Source: Chloromonas sp. AAM2 (taxonomy: Eukaryota; Chlorophyta; Chlorophyceae; Chlamydomonadales; Chlamydomonadaceae). Taken from it: a stretch of 26,637 bases of DNA. This document shows positions 10,200 through 19,967 of the stretch, in pieces. The stretch is taken from positions 1 through 26,637 of the forward strand of contig QAXH01001226.1 in NCBI GenBank assembly GCA_004335635.1, written 5' to 3'. Within the stretch, counting starts at the first letter, position 1, and every line of letters starts with the position of its first letter. The notes under the pieces are model-generated. The model had not been told where the DNA came from, searched no databases, and worked only from the letters and a program-made list of their open reading frames with translations. Made by a program: the position numbers and the translations under genes.

Positions 10200-10990
10200 T
10201 CACAGCTTCGATGAAGGTGTTGTGCTAGCCTCGCCCACCCACACCACCTGCAGCATATTCAGCTTAATGATGGTGGGCAGCACATCATCGATTGTGGCAG
10301 CATTCACCAGCGAACGGACGATGCTTCAAGCACACAAGCGCTTCTCCAGCTGAACATTCAGTGCTGCTCTCGGTGCCAGCAGGATATTGGGCCCTAGCAC
10401 AGATGGAGCAGGAAGACTGCAATCTCATGTCACTGACCGTTGCCCCAGGCAGCATGTTGCATGGTGAGTGTGCGCTCCTAAAAATGGTCTGCACCTGTTC
10501 AGGAATGCTTGGCAGTTGAACAAAGACACAGGCAGCCAGTGTGAGTGTGCATGCATGCTGTTGGATTGCATGTGCTGCGCCACCATTGCCATGCAGTGAG
10601 TGGCGTTCATCGTGTTGTTGCGCTTGCGAGGGACGCGCAAGCAGTGGCAACAGTGGCTGCCCAAAGGCTGAGAATACTGCTGGCAGCTTGCAGCAATAGC
10701 ACAGATGGACCTTCAGCAGTCTGAAAAGGGTTGAGCGCCCAGCTCAGCTACCAGTGTTGGTGATCCTGGAATAGCAACGTCGTGAAGCCTCAAGCGAAGA
10801 TGATTTATGCATGCACAGGTGGGTGGTATGAATGATGTGCTGTAGCTTGACTGAAGCTGCAGGTCCCTGCTCTGCAAACGCAGCATGTACGCGCACGCGC
10901 GCGCCTCCTGCAGGCAGGTGCACATTGTGTTTGTGCAGTTGCCTGCAAGCTTTGTTTGGCTTTCTGAGCCTTGAGGATCAGTTATTCCTT
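10200..10990 (+). pseudogene. Decayed element copy F (5' part), homologous to 14.66-15.42 kb
   Basis: This piece aligns by eye along nearly its whole length with about 14655-15420. Shared blocks include CGATGAAGGTGTTG, the ACGATGCTTCA block, CTAGCACAGA, GAAGACTGCAATCTCATGTC, CCCAGGCAGC..TG.TGCATGGTGAGTGTG, CATCGTGTTGTTGCGCTTGC and CTCAGCTACCAGTGTTG. The best-kept coding relic reads EDCNLMSLTVAPGSMLHG, ending at a GTGAGTG donor. It merges into the minisatellite at about 11.0 kb. The family is unrecognised and it is clearly non-functional. Confidence 0.55.
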
Positions 10991-11029
10991 GCGTGAACTG
11001 CAGGCTGTGCTGCTGCTTCTGTGCTTCCA

Positions 11030-12060
11030 AGCCACTTTGCCTGGCTGTCCTGCAGGCTGTGCTGGTATTTTGATCACAAGCTCACTTATTCCTTGCTGAC
11101 CTGCAGGCTGCATTGATCTTTCTGAGCTTCAGGCTCCGTTATTGGCTGCAAACCTTCAAGCTGTGCTGCTGATTGTATGCTTCAGGATCAGTTATTCCTC
11201 GGCAGACTCGCAGGCTGTGTTGGTCCTTCCAAGCTTCAGGCTTAGCTAATGCCTGCAAACCTGCAGGCTGTGCCGGTGTTCAATAAAAAGGAAAAAAAAA
11301 AGAGAGCCTCAAACTCACTTTATTGCTGTACAAACATGCAGGCATTGTTTGTGTTTCCAAGCTTCAAGCTCACTTATTGCTGTGTGGACCTGCAGGCTGT
11401 GGTGGGATTTTTCATCATGAGGCTCAGTTAGTGCCCGCAGTCCTGCCAGCTGCGCTGCTGTTTGTGTGCTTCGGCATCAATTGTTGCTGTACAGACTTGC
11501 AGGCTGTGCTGGCGGTGCAGGCTGTGCTGGTGGTGTGTCTGATCTTGAAGCTCAGGTATTGCTGTGCAGACTTGCAGGCTGTGCTGATCTTTCTATGCCT
11601 CGAGCTCATTGATAGCTTGCTGACCTGCAGACTGTGTTGCTTCTTGTAAGCATCAGGCTTAGTCAATGCCTGCAGACCTGCCAGCTATGCGGCTGTTGTG
11701 TGCTCAGGATCAGTTATTGCTGTACAGAACTGCAGGCTGTGGCGGTGTTTCTGATCTTGAAGCCCAGGTATTGCTGTGCAGACTTGCAGGCGTTGCAGAT
11801 GTTTGCAAGCTTCAGGCTCAGTTGTTGCCTGCTGACTTGCAGACTGCGTTGATCTTTCTGGGCTTCAGGCTCATTTGTTGCCTGCAGACCTGCCAGCTGT
11901 GCTGCTGAATGTGTGCTTCAGGATCAGTTATTGCCTGCTGCCTTGCCAGCCGTGCTGCTATTTCTGTGCTTCAGGATCACGTATGGCTATGCAAACCTGC
12001 AGGTTGTGTAGGTCTTTCTGAGCTTCAGGATCAGTTATTGCTGTGCAAGCCTGCAGGCTT
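11030..12060 (+). repeat. Minisatellite of ~53-54 bp units, about 19 units
   Basis: The unit runs approximately: (GAC)CTGCAGGCTGTGCTG, then a TCTTTCTGA or TTTGTGTGC stretch, then GCTTCAGGCTCA, then GTTATTGCTGTGCA. CTGCAGG or its variants recur about every 50-58 bases. Many units are 53-54 bases, so frames stay open for several units (LQAVLIFLSFRLSYCC-type peptides) without being genes. An A-rich insertion near 11282-11300 interrupts one unit. Single related units also occur at 13.38-13.46 and 13.88-13.93 kb and, inverted, at 1-148. Confidence 0.85.
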
Positions 12061-12890
12061 TGTTGCCTTGCCTCTGGAACGTGCCCTGCGCCTGTGGCTT
12101 GCTCAACATTGATAATCAAAACCAGCATGCATCAGCTGACATTCTCAGGCTTCACCTGAAGTGCTATTGTTTTGACAACACAATCATTTGCTTGTACCAC
12201 TGCCACGTTGGTGTAAGGTGCATGGTGCCATGTGTGCGTGCAGGTGACCAACAGGTCAGCAGCACAGCGACCCAAGCTGGCACACAGCTAGACTGTAGTG
12301 GACTGCCCTGCATTGTCAACCGGGAAGCAAGACACTGCCTTGGTGTTTGTTGTTATTGTTGGGGTATGCAGCAAAGCATGATATTGTGCACCTTTGCTGC
12401 ATGCACCTGCATGCGTGCAGCTGAGAATGACAAAGCTGTTGATTGTATGCACAGTGCAAGTCTGTTCTTCTTTTCATCAGCGGCTTTCATTTAGTTGCAG
12501 TTGGTTGATGTTAGGAGGCAGTGCCAGCAGCAGCAGCAGCAGCAGCAGCCGCAGCCGTTTCTGTGTTGGTACCAACGCCTGACGGCAAGCAGCACCAGCG
12601 CAGTGCGTATTCAGCAGTCTGGAGCGAACAGCAGGACCCAGCAGCAACATTACTGATCTTCAAGATCAAAAACTAGGTGGGTGATGTTCAAGCGCCGTGC
12701 GCAGCTGCAGCACCGAGCAGCGCAGCTGGTCAACACCTGTTGCTGTGGGCGGTTGCTCCGCCAATCCAGCGATGTATTGCTCTCAAGCAGCTGCAGCTGC
12801 ATACAGCAGCCCTGCATAAACACCTGGCTGTTGTTGACAGCATTGGTGTCTGTGTGCATTCTATTCTATAGTGCTTGCGTGTATGCATGA
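12061..12890. other. Decayed element fragments; no intact gene
   Basis: At about 12235-12330 a plus-strand piece (GTGCAGGTGACCAACAGGTC...) matches 14020-14090 and keeps the peptide VSSTATQAG (VSSTAAEAG in the second copy). A CAG tract lies at 12525-12550. Other reading frames here are short and unconvincing. Confidence 0.4.
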
Positions 12891-14490
12891 CCTCGCTGCA
12901 AGTGCTGCCACTGGGCTGCAGGTTGACTGTCATGGGCTGCCCTTTTCTGCGCCTCAAGCTCACAATCTGCAAGTAGGCATCTCCGCTGTGACTGAAATTC
13001 AAGCATCAACTGGTTTCTAGAAAGTCCACCAGGTTTGCAACTCTCATGCAGTCTCTTGTCGCCAAAAGCCATGCAGTCTTGACTTAGAATTCAGTCACAC
13101 GTCCTTGCTCTAGCAGTTGGGTAGGTAGCTGGTTACCAACAGCAGTGATGAGAGCAGCAACCCAGGCTGTCATCATGATGTTGGGAGCCAGACCTCTGGC
13201 AGTGACCAGGATGCCGTGAGACAGGCAGGGCACGTGACGCAACGTGATATTGACGCCAGGTGCAATGTTGTTGTAGGGTGATGTGGGCATGTGCGCAATG
13301 ATGGTTGAGCAGGTGGCTGAGTTGATCAATGTCTGTGTGCAAGACGCATGTCGCCATGGACGGTTGGTATGCCAGAATTGTGAGCTTCAAGCTCAGGAAC
13401 TATTTCTGAGCTCCAAGATCAGCAAGACATTCCTTAGCTTCAGGATCAGAAAGTGGCTGACATGTGCGTTGCCTGCAGCGTTCTGTAGTGTGTGTGCAGC
13501 TTCACTTCACTCTGAAGCATGACGCGAGCCACGGCTGCTGATGTTTAGTGTTCTGCTGTGCCTGCGCGCAGGTGCGCCAGCTTTGGAACCAACCGCAACA
13601 AAGCTGGCGGTGGGCATGAGACACAGCAGCACGCAGCGTGTGCCGCAGTCGCAGCCATATGGCGCTGCACAGCAGGTGAGCAGTATGACCTGTCGTGCTG
13701 TGTCCCTACTCAGTGGTTGAGCTTTGATGTCAAACAACCTGCAGCTTAAATGCTTGGCAGTGCACGCAGGGTCATGCACACATCCACAGGCGCAGTTGGC
13801 TGTGGGCTGCAGCAGCTTGGATGCATGCGCACATTGCGGCAGCCATCATTGTTGCGCCTGCAGCTTGAACAACGTTAAGTGAGCTTCAAGCTCTGATATC
13901 ATTTGTGAGCTTCAGGCTCAGTAAATATTGCTGGCTCGCACTACGATCAGCTGCAGTCGTGTTGTGTGCGCTGCATGCGGTAATCCCACTACATATCCAG
14001 TGTCGCCATGTATGCGTGCAGGTGACTGCCTGGTCAGCAGCACTGCAGCTGAAGCCGGCGGCATGAGCTGCAGTATGTTGCCAAATGTTGGTAAGCAAAC
14101 ATGCAGCCTTGCTTTGTGCTGTGCGGTCAACTGGACCAGCGAGTGTACCTGCATGCTTGGTGTAACCACCAAATCCCAAGCCCACAGTGTGTGACTGTCA
14201 CTAGCTATCTGCCTACTTGCGCAAGGTGCAGCTGTTTGCCTGCTGCTAACTGTTTGTGTTGCCGTGCATGGCAACGCTTGTGCCTGCCATGTTTGTATGC
14301 AGGCAGCTGCAGCACAACATGCGGCAGTGCAGCCAGCAACCGCAGTGTCCCACCGCTTGGAGCAGCAGCACCTCCAGCAACAAAAACAAGAGGAAAGGGA
14401 ACAAAAACCTTGCACTGTGGCACAGCCATGGTGCCGGATTTACAGCTGGGCTGCAGCAAGGTTCTGCTAGAGTTTCAACACACAGGTTAT
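12891..14490 (+). pseudogene. Decayed element copy D (plus strand)
   Basis: The left part matches the reverse complement of 345-480 (GCTGCCACTGG, CTGCAGGT, TGTCATGGGCTGC, AAGCTC.CAA). It then carries module D, and the right part matches 16.15-17.2 kb. Shared blocks include TCAGGATCAGAAAGTGG..GACATGTGCGTTGCCTGC, CTTGGCAGTGCACGCAG, GGTGGGCATGAGACA, GCAGCCTTGCTTTGTGCTGTGC and CTGCATGCTTGGTGTAAC. Frames are broken throughout. Two relic minisatellite units are embedded at 13.38 and 13.88 kb. Confidence 0.5.
12988..13100 (+). repeat. Palindrome-bounded ~120-bp module, copy D
   Basis: It begins GTGACTGAAATTCAAGC and ends TTGACTTAGAATTCAGTCAC. The interior AAAGTCCACCAGGTTTGCAA and CAT.CAGTCT match the other copies, and the flank CCTTGCTCTAGCAGTTGGGT follows. 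Confidence 0.75.
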
Positions 14491-14640
14491 TGAGGTTATG
14501 TGCTTCGCCCCTCATCAAGTGTTTGGCTTTTTGAGGCCGTCACAACCAGTTGGGGTGGTGGATGTCACTTTTTATGAGTCGAAGTAAAGTCCTAGTGAAG
14601 TTCAAGTAAAGTCCCACGAAAGTCCTACATGACTCCTTCC
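14491..14640. repeat. Short spacer with AAGTAAAGTCC-type tandem repeat
   Basis: At about 14578-14632 the motif AAGTAAAGTCC or GAAAGTCCTA is repeated three to four times with variation. No gene is seen. Confidence 0.45.
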
Positions 14641-15800
14641 TTCAAAAGTCCAGTTGCATCATCAAACATCGATGAAGGTGTTGCTGCTGGCGTCTCCCTC
14701 CACACACCAAGTGTACAAGAGTATAACAGTGTTGTGAACATGCACCTGGACTGGTGAGCAGCGGCACACCATCGCTGGTGGCAGCACCCACCAGCAAATG
14801 AACGATGCTTCATGCAGACCAGCGCTCTTCCAGATGAACATGCAGTGCTGTTCTCGAGGCCACCAAGATGGTGAACCCTAGCACAGAGGAGGACTGTAGT
14901 CTCATGTCTGTGACCGTCAGTGCCCCAGGCAGCCTGCTGCATGGTGAGTGTGTGCTAATGAAAATGACATGCACATCCAGGGAATGCTTGACAGCCAGAC
15001 AAAGAGATGCTGCTGGATTGCATGTGCTGCACCACCACCATTGCCATGCAATGAGTGGCTTTCATCGTGTTGTTGCGCTTGCAGGGGACTAGCAAGCAGG
15101 GGCAACAGTGTCTGCTTAAAGGCTGAGCATAATGCTGGCAGCATGCAGCAACAGCTCAGGGGGACATGCAGCAATTTGAGAAGGGCTGGGCACCCAGCTC
15201 AGCTACCAGTGTTGTTTGATTCTGGGCAGCAACATTATCAAGCCTCAAGCACGGACGCCTCAAGCATGGCCAGGTAGGTGGTATGGATGGTGTACTGTGG
15301 CATACCTGCAGCTGCAAGTCCCTGCTCTGCAAATGCACCGTGTGTGTGCGCGCCTCCTGCGGCCTGCAGCTGTTATACATGCTGATGCACATTGAGTTTG
15401 TGCAGCCACCTGCAGGCGTACCTGGATGTCACAGGCAGCGCTGAGACCTGTATACATCATACAGCATTCACCACTGCCTGTCTGTATGTGCCGCCTACAC
15501 AGGCAGCATCGCCAGCACGCGGAGGCCAGGAGCTGCTCCTCGGCAGCATGTGCGCCACCCTTCCCTGGCCACAAAGCTCACAATCTAACACTGCAGGTAG
15601 GCGACTCTACAGCCGGTGGGCACTGACTTAAAATTCAGTCAACAGGGCATCTACTGGTTTTCATCAAGTCCCCCGGGTTTTCAACTTTCATACAGTCTTT
15701 TGTTTCAGACAGCATGTAGTGTTGACTTAGTTTTCAGTCACACATCCTTGCTCTGGCAGTTGGGTAGGAAGCTGGTGCATGTTCAACATCAGCAGCAGCA
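14641..15800 (+). pseudogene. Decayed element copy B (plus strand)
   Basis: This copy joins both halves of the family. The left half (14.66-15.42 kb) matches copy F, and the right half (15.35-15.79 kb) matches the inverted copy A, so it gives the order of the ancestral element. The coding relic EDCSLMSVTVSAPGSLLHG, followed by a GTGAGTG donor, is nearly the same as in copy F. Further right are degraded versions of the EFVQ, LRPVYII and CLSVC exon of copy A, now with stops and frameshifts. It ends in module B and the shared GGAAGCTGGTGCATGTTCA flank. Confidence 0.55.
15624..15743 (+). repeat. Palindrome-bounded ~120-bp module, copy B
   Basis: It begins TGACTTAAAATTCAGTCA and ends TTGACTTAGTTTTCAGTCAC, with interior AAGTCCCCCGGGTTTTCAAC and TTTCATACAGTCTTTTGTTT. 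It is the closest match to copy C, 762 bases further right. Confidence 0.8.
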
Positions 15801-17230
15801 GCAGCGGCAGCGGCAGCAGTGACAGCAGCAGGAGGTGCATAGTACATGCAGCCAGGTCTTGTGTGCACAGCGGTGCATGTGCAGGCAGGCATGACAGAGG
15901 CTGCTGTGTACGCTGAACATCAGGCCCATCTTATCAAATGCTTTTACCCTGCGCTTCCCTTGCCATGCGTGCTGTGCTGCGCAGGGACTGGAGCCAGGAC
16001 AACACTTCTAGCTGAAAGCCTGGCACGCCTCGCTGGTACATCAGTGCTGCCAACATGGCGTCCTGCTGTGTGTGCCTGCTAGCTGCAGACAAAATCCACC
16101 CCTACTTCAAGCTGGTGCGTATGTACTCGGGTACCACGTCTCAGCTCTGAACCCATCAGGATCAGATAGTGGCGACATGTGCGTTGCCTGCCGCAAGCTA
16201 GTTGACTCCGCCCCGTGTGGCAACCTGCAGCTGCAATGCTTGGCGGTGCACACACAGTTATGCACAAACCCTCAGGTGCAGCTGACCGTTAGCTGCAGCA
16301 GCTCAGATGCATACGCACAGTTTGGCAATCATCACTCCTGAGCCTGCAGCTAAGATAGTGTAAGGACCCCCACCACAGGTGGGCAGTGACTGAAAATTCA
16401 GTCAGCATACCACTGGTTGTTTTGCAGAAAGTCCCCCAGTTTTTCAACTTTCATACAGTCTTTTGTTACAGACAGTATGTAGTGTTGACTTGGTTTTCAG
16501 TCACACATTCTTGCTCTAGCAGTTGGGGTAGGAAGCTGGTGCATGTTCAGCAGCGGCAGCAGCGGCAGCAGCAGCGGCAGCGCGCAGCAGTGCATAGTAC
16601 AGCCAGGTCTACTGCGCACAGCGGTGCATGTGCAGGCAGGCACCAAATGTGGCTGCTGTGCACACTGGACACCAGGTTCATGTGTCAATGCTATCAAGCT
16701 GTGCAACGCGTGCTGTGTTGCACACGGGCTGGAGCCAAGCCACTGATTCTGCTGTGTGGTGTTCCACTGTACTGTGTGCAGGTACGCTGACTGTGTGTGC
16801 CCAACAGTGACGAGGCTGGTGGTCGGCATGGAACAGAGCAGCACATAGCGTGTGGCAGCTGCAGGTGAGCTGGCATGTCCTGCTGTGCTGTGCTCTTGTT
16901 TATTATTCACCCAGTAGCTGAGCTGCAGACAACCGCCTTGTAAGCAAATGTAGCCTTGCTTTGTGCTGTGCAGAGAACTGGAGCAGCGTGTATGACTCAC
17001 ATGTTCAGCTGTGTTGCTGCCTGCATGCTTGGTGCAACTGTCAAAAACTCCTGGCCAGCACTGTATGATTGTCATCAGCTACTTGCCCACTTGTGCGACA
17101 GCCGTGCAGCTGATTGTTTGTGCTGCCTCGTGTCTGAAGGTCTGTGCTTGCTATGTTTGTATGCAGGTGGTCACACAACAATGCAACCAGCCTAGCACCT
17201 GCAACAGCAAGACTTGCTGACAACCATGCA
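15800..17230 (+). pseudogene. Decayed element copy C (plus strand)
   Basis: The order of blocks repeats that of copy D, namely ACATGTGCGTTGCCTGC, GCAATGCTTGGCGGTGCAC, then module C, and later GGTCGGCATGGAACAGAGCAGC, GTAGCCTTGCTTTGTGCTGTGC and CTGCATGCTTGGTGCAACTG. It ends near 17230, where similarity to 14.3 kb stops. Frames are broken and no function is assignable. Confidence 0.5.
16386..16506 (+). repeat. Palindrome-bounded ~120-bp module, copy C
   Basis: It begins with the near-perfect palindrome TGACTGAAAATTCAGTCA and ends TTGACTTGGTTTTCAGTCAC, with interior AAAGTCCCCCAGTTTTTCAA and TCATACAGTCTTTTGTTACA. The flank TTGCTCTAGCAGTTGGGGTA follows. Confidence 0.8.
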
Positions 17231-18170
17231 GAATGCTGGGCATGATGCCACCAGATTCAGATACAGGGTGTAGGGGATGGGGTTGGTGTATGGACTGTGC
17301 CGTGCATCAGGGCTGCAATAGTCAGCAACACCAAGGACCGCGGGTGGTCCTTTATGATATTCAAAAGCACGCTCAATATATACGTGCCTACATACCAGCC
17401 CTGGACCCAGTGCGCTACTCATGCATGTGCTGATGTTGTACACTGCTTGTTTGTGTTGCACATGAATCCACAACTTCCAGACTACTGCAGGTTGCGGCCT
17501 GTTCATGTTGTGTGATGGCTTCAGCTGTTTGAGTGTTCTTGCCACTGTTGCTGCATCTGCTGCTAGTTCTGCTGCTGCTGCTACTGTCAGCTGCCTGTTT
17601 ATGAATTGCAAGTGCGTTCACCACTAAGCATGTTGCTGCTGGCCACATGTTGTTCATTTGGTGTGCTTGCCTCCATGACTCCTGAGCGTTATTGCTGTTG
17701 CTGTTTACAGCAGCCTCTTCATGTGTTGCAAGTGCGCCCATCGCTTTAGTGCTGCCACTAGCACTTTGTGGCATGCTTTTGGCGGCTTGATCAGCTGATG
17801 GATCAGTGTTGCCCGCTGCTTCTGTGTATGTGTTGTCCTGTTCATATTTGTTGATGCTGTGTAATCATACTCTGTCAGGTGTTTTTCTTCCTTCTGTATC
17901 ATCCATTCTGACATGCTGCTGCCTACATGACTGCAGCCTGCGTTGCATACATCACTGGCCATTGCACGGTGCAAGTTGCAATGTGCAAATGTGCAAGTGC
18001 TAATGCAGGCATGCGCTCAAGTGTGCGCGCAGCAGAGTTGATAAGCAGTGCGCATGCAGATGTTAGGGACATAAAGGACCATTGTTGCTTGTGGTTCACT
18101 TCTCTGCAGACAGCTGCTGGTTCTCTTCAGCATCTGGCATCAAGCGCACACTGTTGTTGGAAGGCTTGTG
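17231..18170. other. About 940 bases without a recognisable gene
   Basis: A minus-strand frame of 119 residues (17415-17774) is Ser/Ala/Gln/Asn rich. Its DNA contains an internal duplication (TTCATG.GTTGCAAGTGCG at about 17713, related to TTATGAATTGCAAGTGCG at about 17599). I do not treat it as a gene. Confidence 0.35.
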
Positions 18171-18175
18171 GGCGA

Positions 18176-18295
18176 TGACTTGAATTTGAGCCATCACACC
18201 ATGGATTGTTTTTCACAAAGTCCCCCAACTTTCCAATCTTCATGCAGGCTTTTATCACAGAGAGTGTGTGGTGTTGACTTAATTTTGAGTCACGT
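18176..18295 (+). repeat. Palindrome-bounded ~120-bp module, copy E (diverged)
   Basis: It begins TGACTTGAATTTGAGCCATC and ends TTGACTTAATTTTGAGTCAC. The interior TTTTTCACAAAGTCCCCCAA and CTTCATGCAGGCTTTTATCA match the other copies. It lies about 230 bases upstream of the zinc-finger gene start and marks the right limit of the repeat-rich region. Confidence 0.7.
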
Positions 18296-18524
18296 ACACC
18301 AAGAAGCAGTGCTGTCGTCGGCGGTGCCAAGTGCAGCAGTCTCCTATCATGCTGGTCTGGTGGTTCGTTCAGGGCACTCCACCGGTGGTGCACATCCGCC
18401 TGCGCTCTACTGTGTTTGGCGCTGGCAGCTGAGCACGCTGTAGCGTTGCGCACCTTGCACCGATAATCAAACCTTAAGGCTGAAACTCAAGTCATACAAC
18501 AAGCAACACAATCACGCATCCAGC

Positions 18525-19259
18525 ATGCCGCCGCGTGACGCCGTCTTTGAGTGCCCAAAGTGTGGCAAGGAGTTTGACCGGGTGTGCAACATGAAGACAC
18601 ACCTAAAGAGGAAGCAGGGATGTGGTGCTAAGGGTGATGATCGTGTGGTGGATCCCGCCAGCACCAGGCGGGTACCCTCAACCTCAGCTGCAGCCGCAGG
18701 CGCAGCCGCCACTCAATCATCGTCAGCAACCGAGCTCATGGGAGCAAGCACAACCGCACCCGTATCCAGCACCGCAGCCAAGCCTGCAGTGCGTATCGCT
18801 GGCAATGAGAGTGTACAACATGTCGCACGCAAAGTGTGGGACGAGATCTTCAAAGAAAGTGAACGGGACATGCAAGCAGCTGTGCAGTCCCTAGCCATGC
18901 ACGTCAACTTCAACGATGCAGCACCCGAGAGCATGACACTGTACATGCCAAGGGACTGCGCGCAACCCGCACTAGTCCTTGACGCCTGTGGTTTTGGCAA
19001 GAAAGGCTGGTGCCCAGTTGAACGGACCCAAGCCGCCCGCCAACACCTGTCATACAGGGCGTCTGACATGTATGCATATGCCGACAACAACAAGAGAAAG
19101 TATTCCAAAGTGCGGGATCGTGTAGAAATGATGTATCAGCAGCCTGGGGCAAGGTACCCCACCCGTGACCACGTCGCCGCATTTGTTGAGCTTGCAGCAG
19201 AGCACTCTGACATAGTGCGGCGTGCATGGAGCGACAGAAACCCCAGATTGCCTGTTTGA
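18525..19259 (+). CDS. Intronless C2HC zinc-finger protein with virus-like C-terminal domain, 244 residues
   Basis: The frame is uninterrupted from ATG 18525 to TGA 19257-19259. A single zinc finger sits at the extreme N-terminus (C10-x2-C13-x12-H26-x6-C33, in the context NMKTHLKRKQGC). An Ala/Ser/Thr linker (about 45-90) leads to a C-terminal helical domain (about 95-235) containing LAMHVNFNDAAPESMTLYMP and a KKGW segment. From family knowledge, a finger with an HLxRKxxC end followed by an HFN...PEN-like domain is a pattern I associate with uncharacterised proteins of large DNA viruses and virus-like elements. That assignment is from memory and is not proven here. It faces the tyrosine recombinase gene, 708 bases away. 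The lack of introns, between 13- and 9-exon neighbours, suggests transfer. A DNA-binding or regulatory role is likely, and the target is unknown. Confidence 0.75.
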   Translation: MPPRDAVFECPKCGKEFDRVCNMKTHLKRKQGCGAKGDDRVVDPASTRRVPSTSAAAAGAAATQSSSATELMGASTTAPVSSTAAKPAVRIAGNESVQHVARKVWDEIFKESERDMQAAVQSLAMHVNFNDAAPESMTLYMPRDCAQPALVLDACGFGKKGWCPVERTQAARQHLSYRASDMYAYADNNKRKYSKVRDRVEMMYQQPGARYPTRDHVAAFVELAAEHSDIVRRAWSDRNPRLPV

Positions 19260-19967
19260 ACCTTTGGGCAAGGCTCTTGCCACAATACAAGCTGGTGGTC
19301 GACAAGGGGCCTCATGCCACGGCACCACGCATGTACAGGGTTGGCACGCAGGCGCCACATGACGCTGAATAACGCAGCCAGCGGTCAGAATTGGTGGGCG
19401 CTGCTGAGCGCCAAGTTGGCGGCGCTGCCCGCTGTGTGACCGTCCACCTCCGGCCTCGGTGTTGGCTTGTGCAACTGAGATATTGCACTTCTTTATTTCA
19501 CTTGGTGCAGCACTTGCATGTGTTGACCCCAAGTGTGGAACAGCTGTATGGCAGTCCATAAACGTGAACATGCATTTGCCGCCAAATGCGGTGATGGCCT
19601 TGATTGCAATTTGGGAACACGCACACGCAGTTGTTCGCTGATTGCGTACAAATTGGTGTGCATAGATTTGCGTGCGCATGCAGGCACCACTGAGTTAACC
19701 AAAGTAGTGGCATTCAGGACAGACGTGATGCATAAAAAAGCGTGCGCCACGTGCGCAATACGGTTTATAACGGTGTGCACAGATTCAAGTTCGCAAATTT
19801 AGCGCACAAGTTGTGAACAATGAGATGGCGGTGCACCGCCGCGAGTTAGTGTGGTGCGGCCGTCTATGCCTCTGAGAACCCCAACTGATGTGTGCGCACA
19901 GCCTCCAACTTGCAGCCGCTGGCCACTCTGTTGCTGCACACACATGCGCCAAGGCTCGCACAGCTCG
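19260..19967. other. Convergent intergenic region between zinc-finger and recombinase genes
   Basis: No gene is seen. An overlapping plus-strand frame (about 19227-19370) carries a protein-like stretch LNLWARLLPQYKLVVDKGPH after the zinc-finger stop, possibly a frameshifted tail. The rest is AT-richer DNA with many GTGCGCA/TGCGCA runs and no clear poly-A signal. Confidence 0.4.

Noticed and set aside
11249..11908. Several 60-108-residue plus-strand frames with repeated Leu-Gln-Ala-Val peptides.
   Set aside because: They come from the ~53-54-bp minisatellite, whose unit length keeps frames open by chance. There are no start or splice signals.
11030..12060. CRISPR-like array of regularly spaced repeats.
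   Set aside because: The units are contiguous imperfect tandem repeats without unique spacers, in a eukaryotic context.
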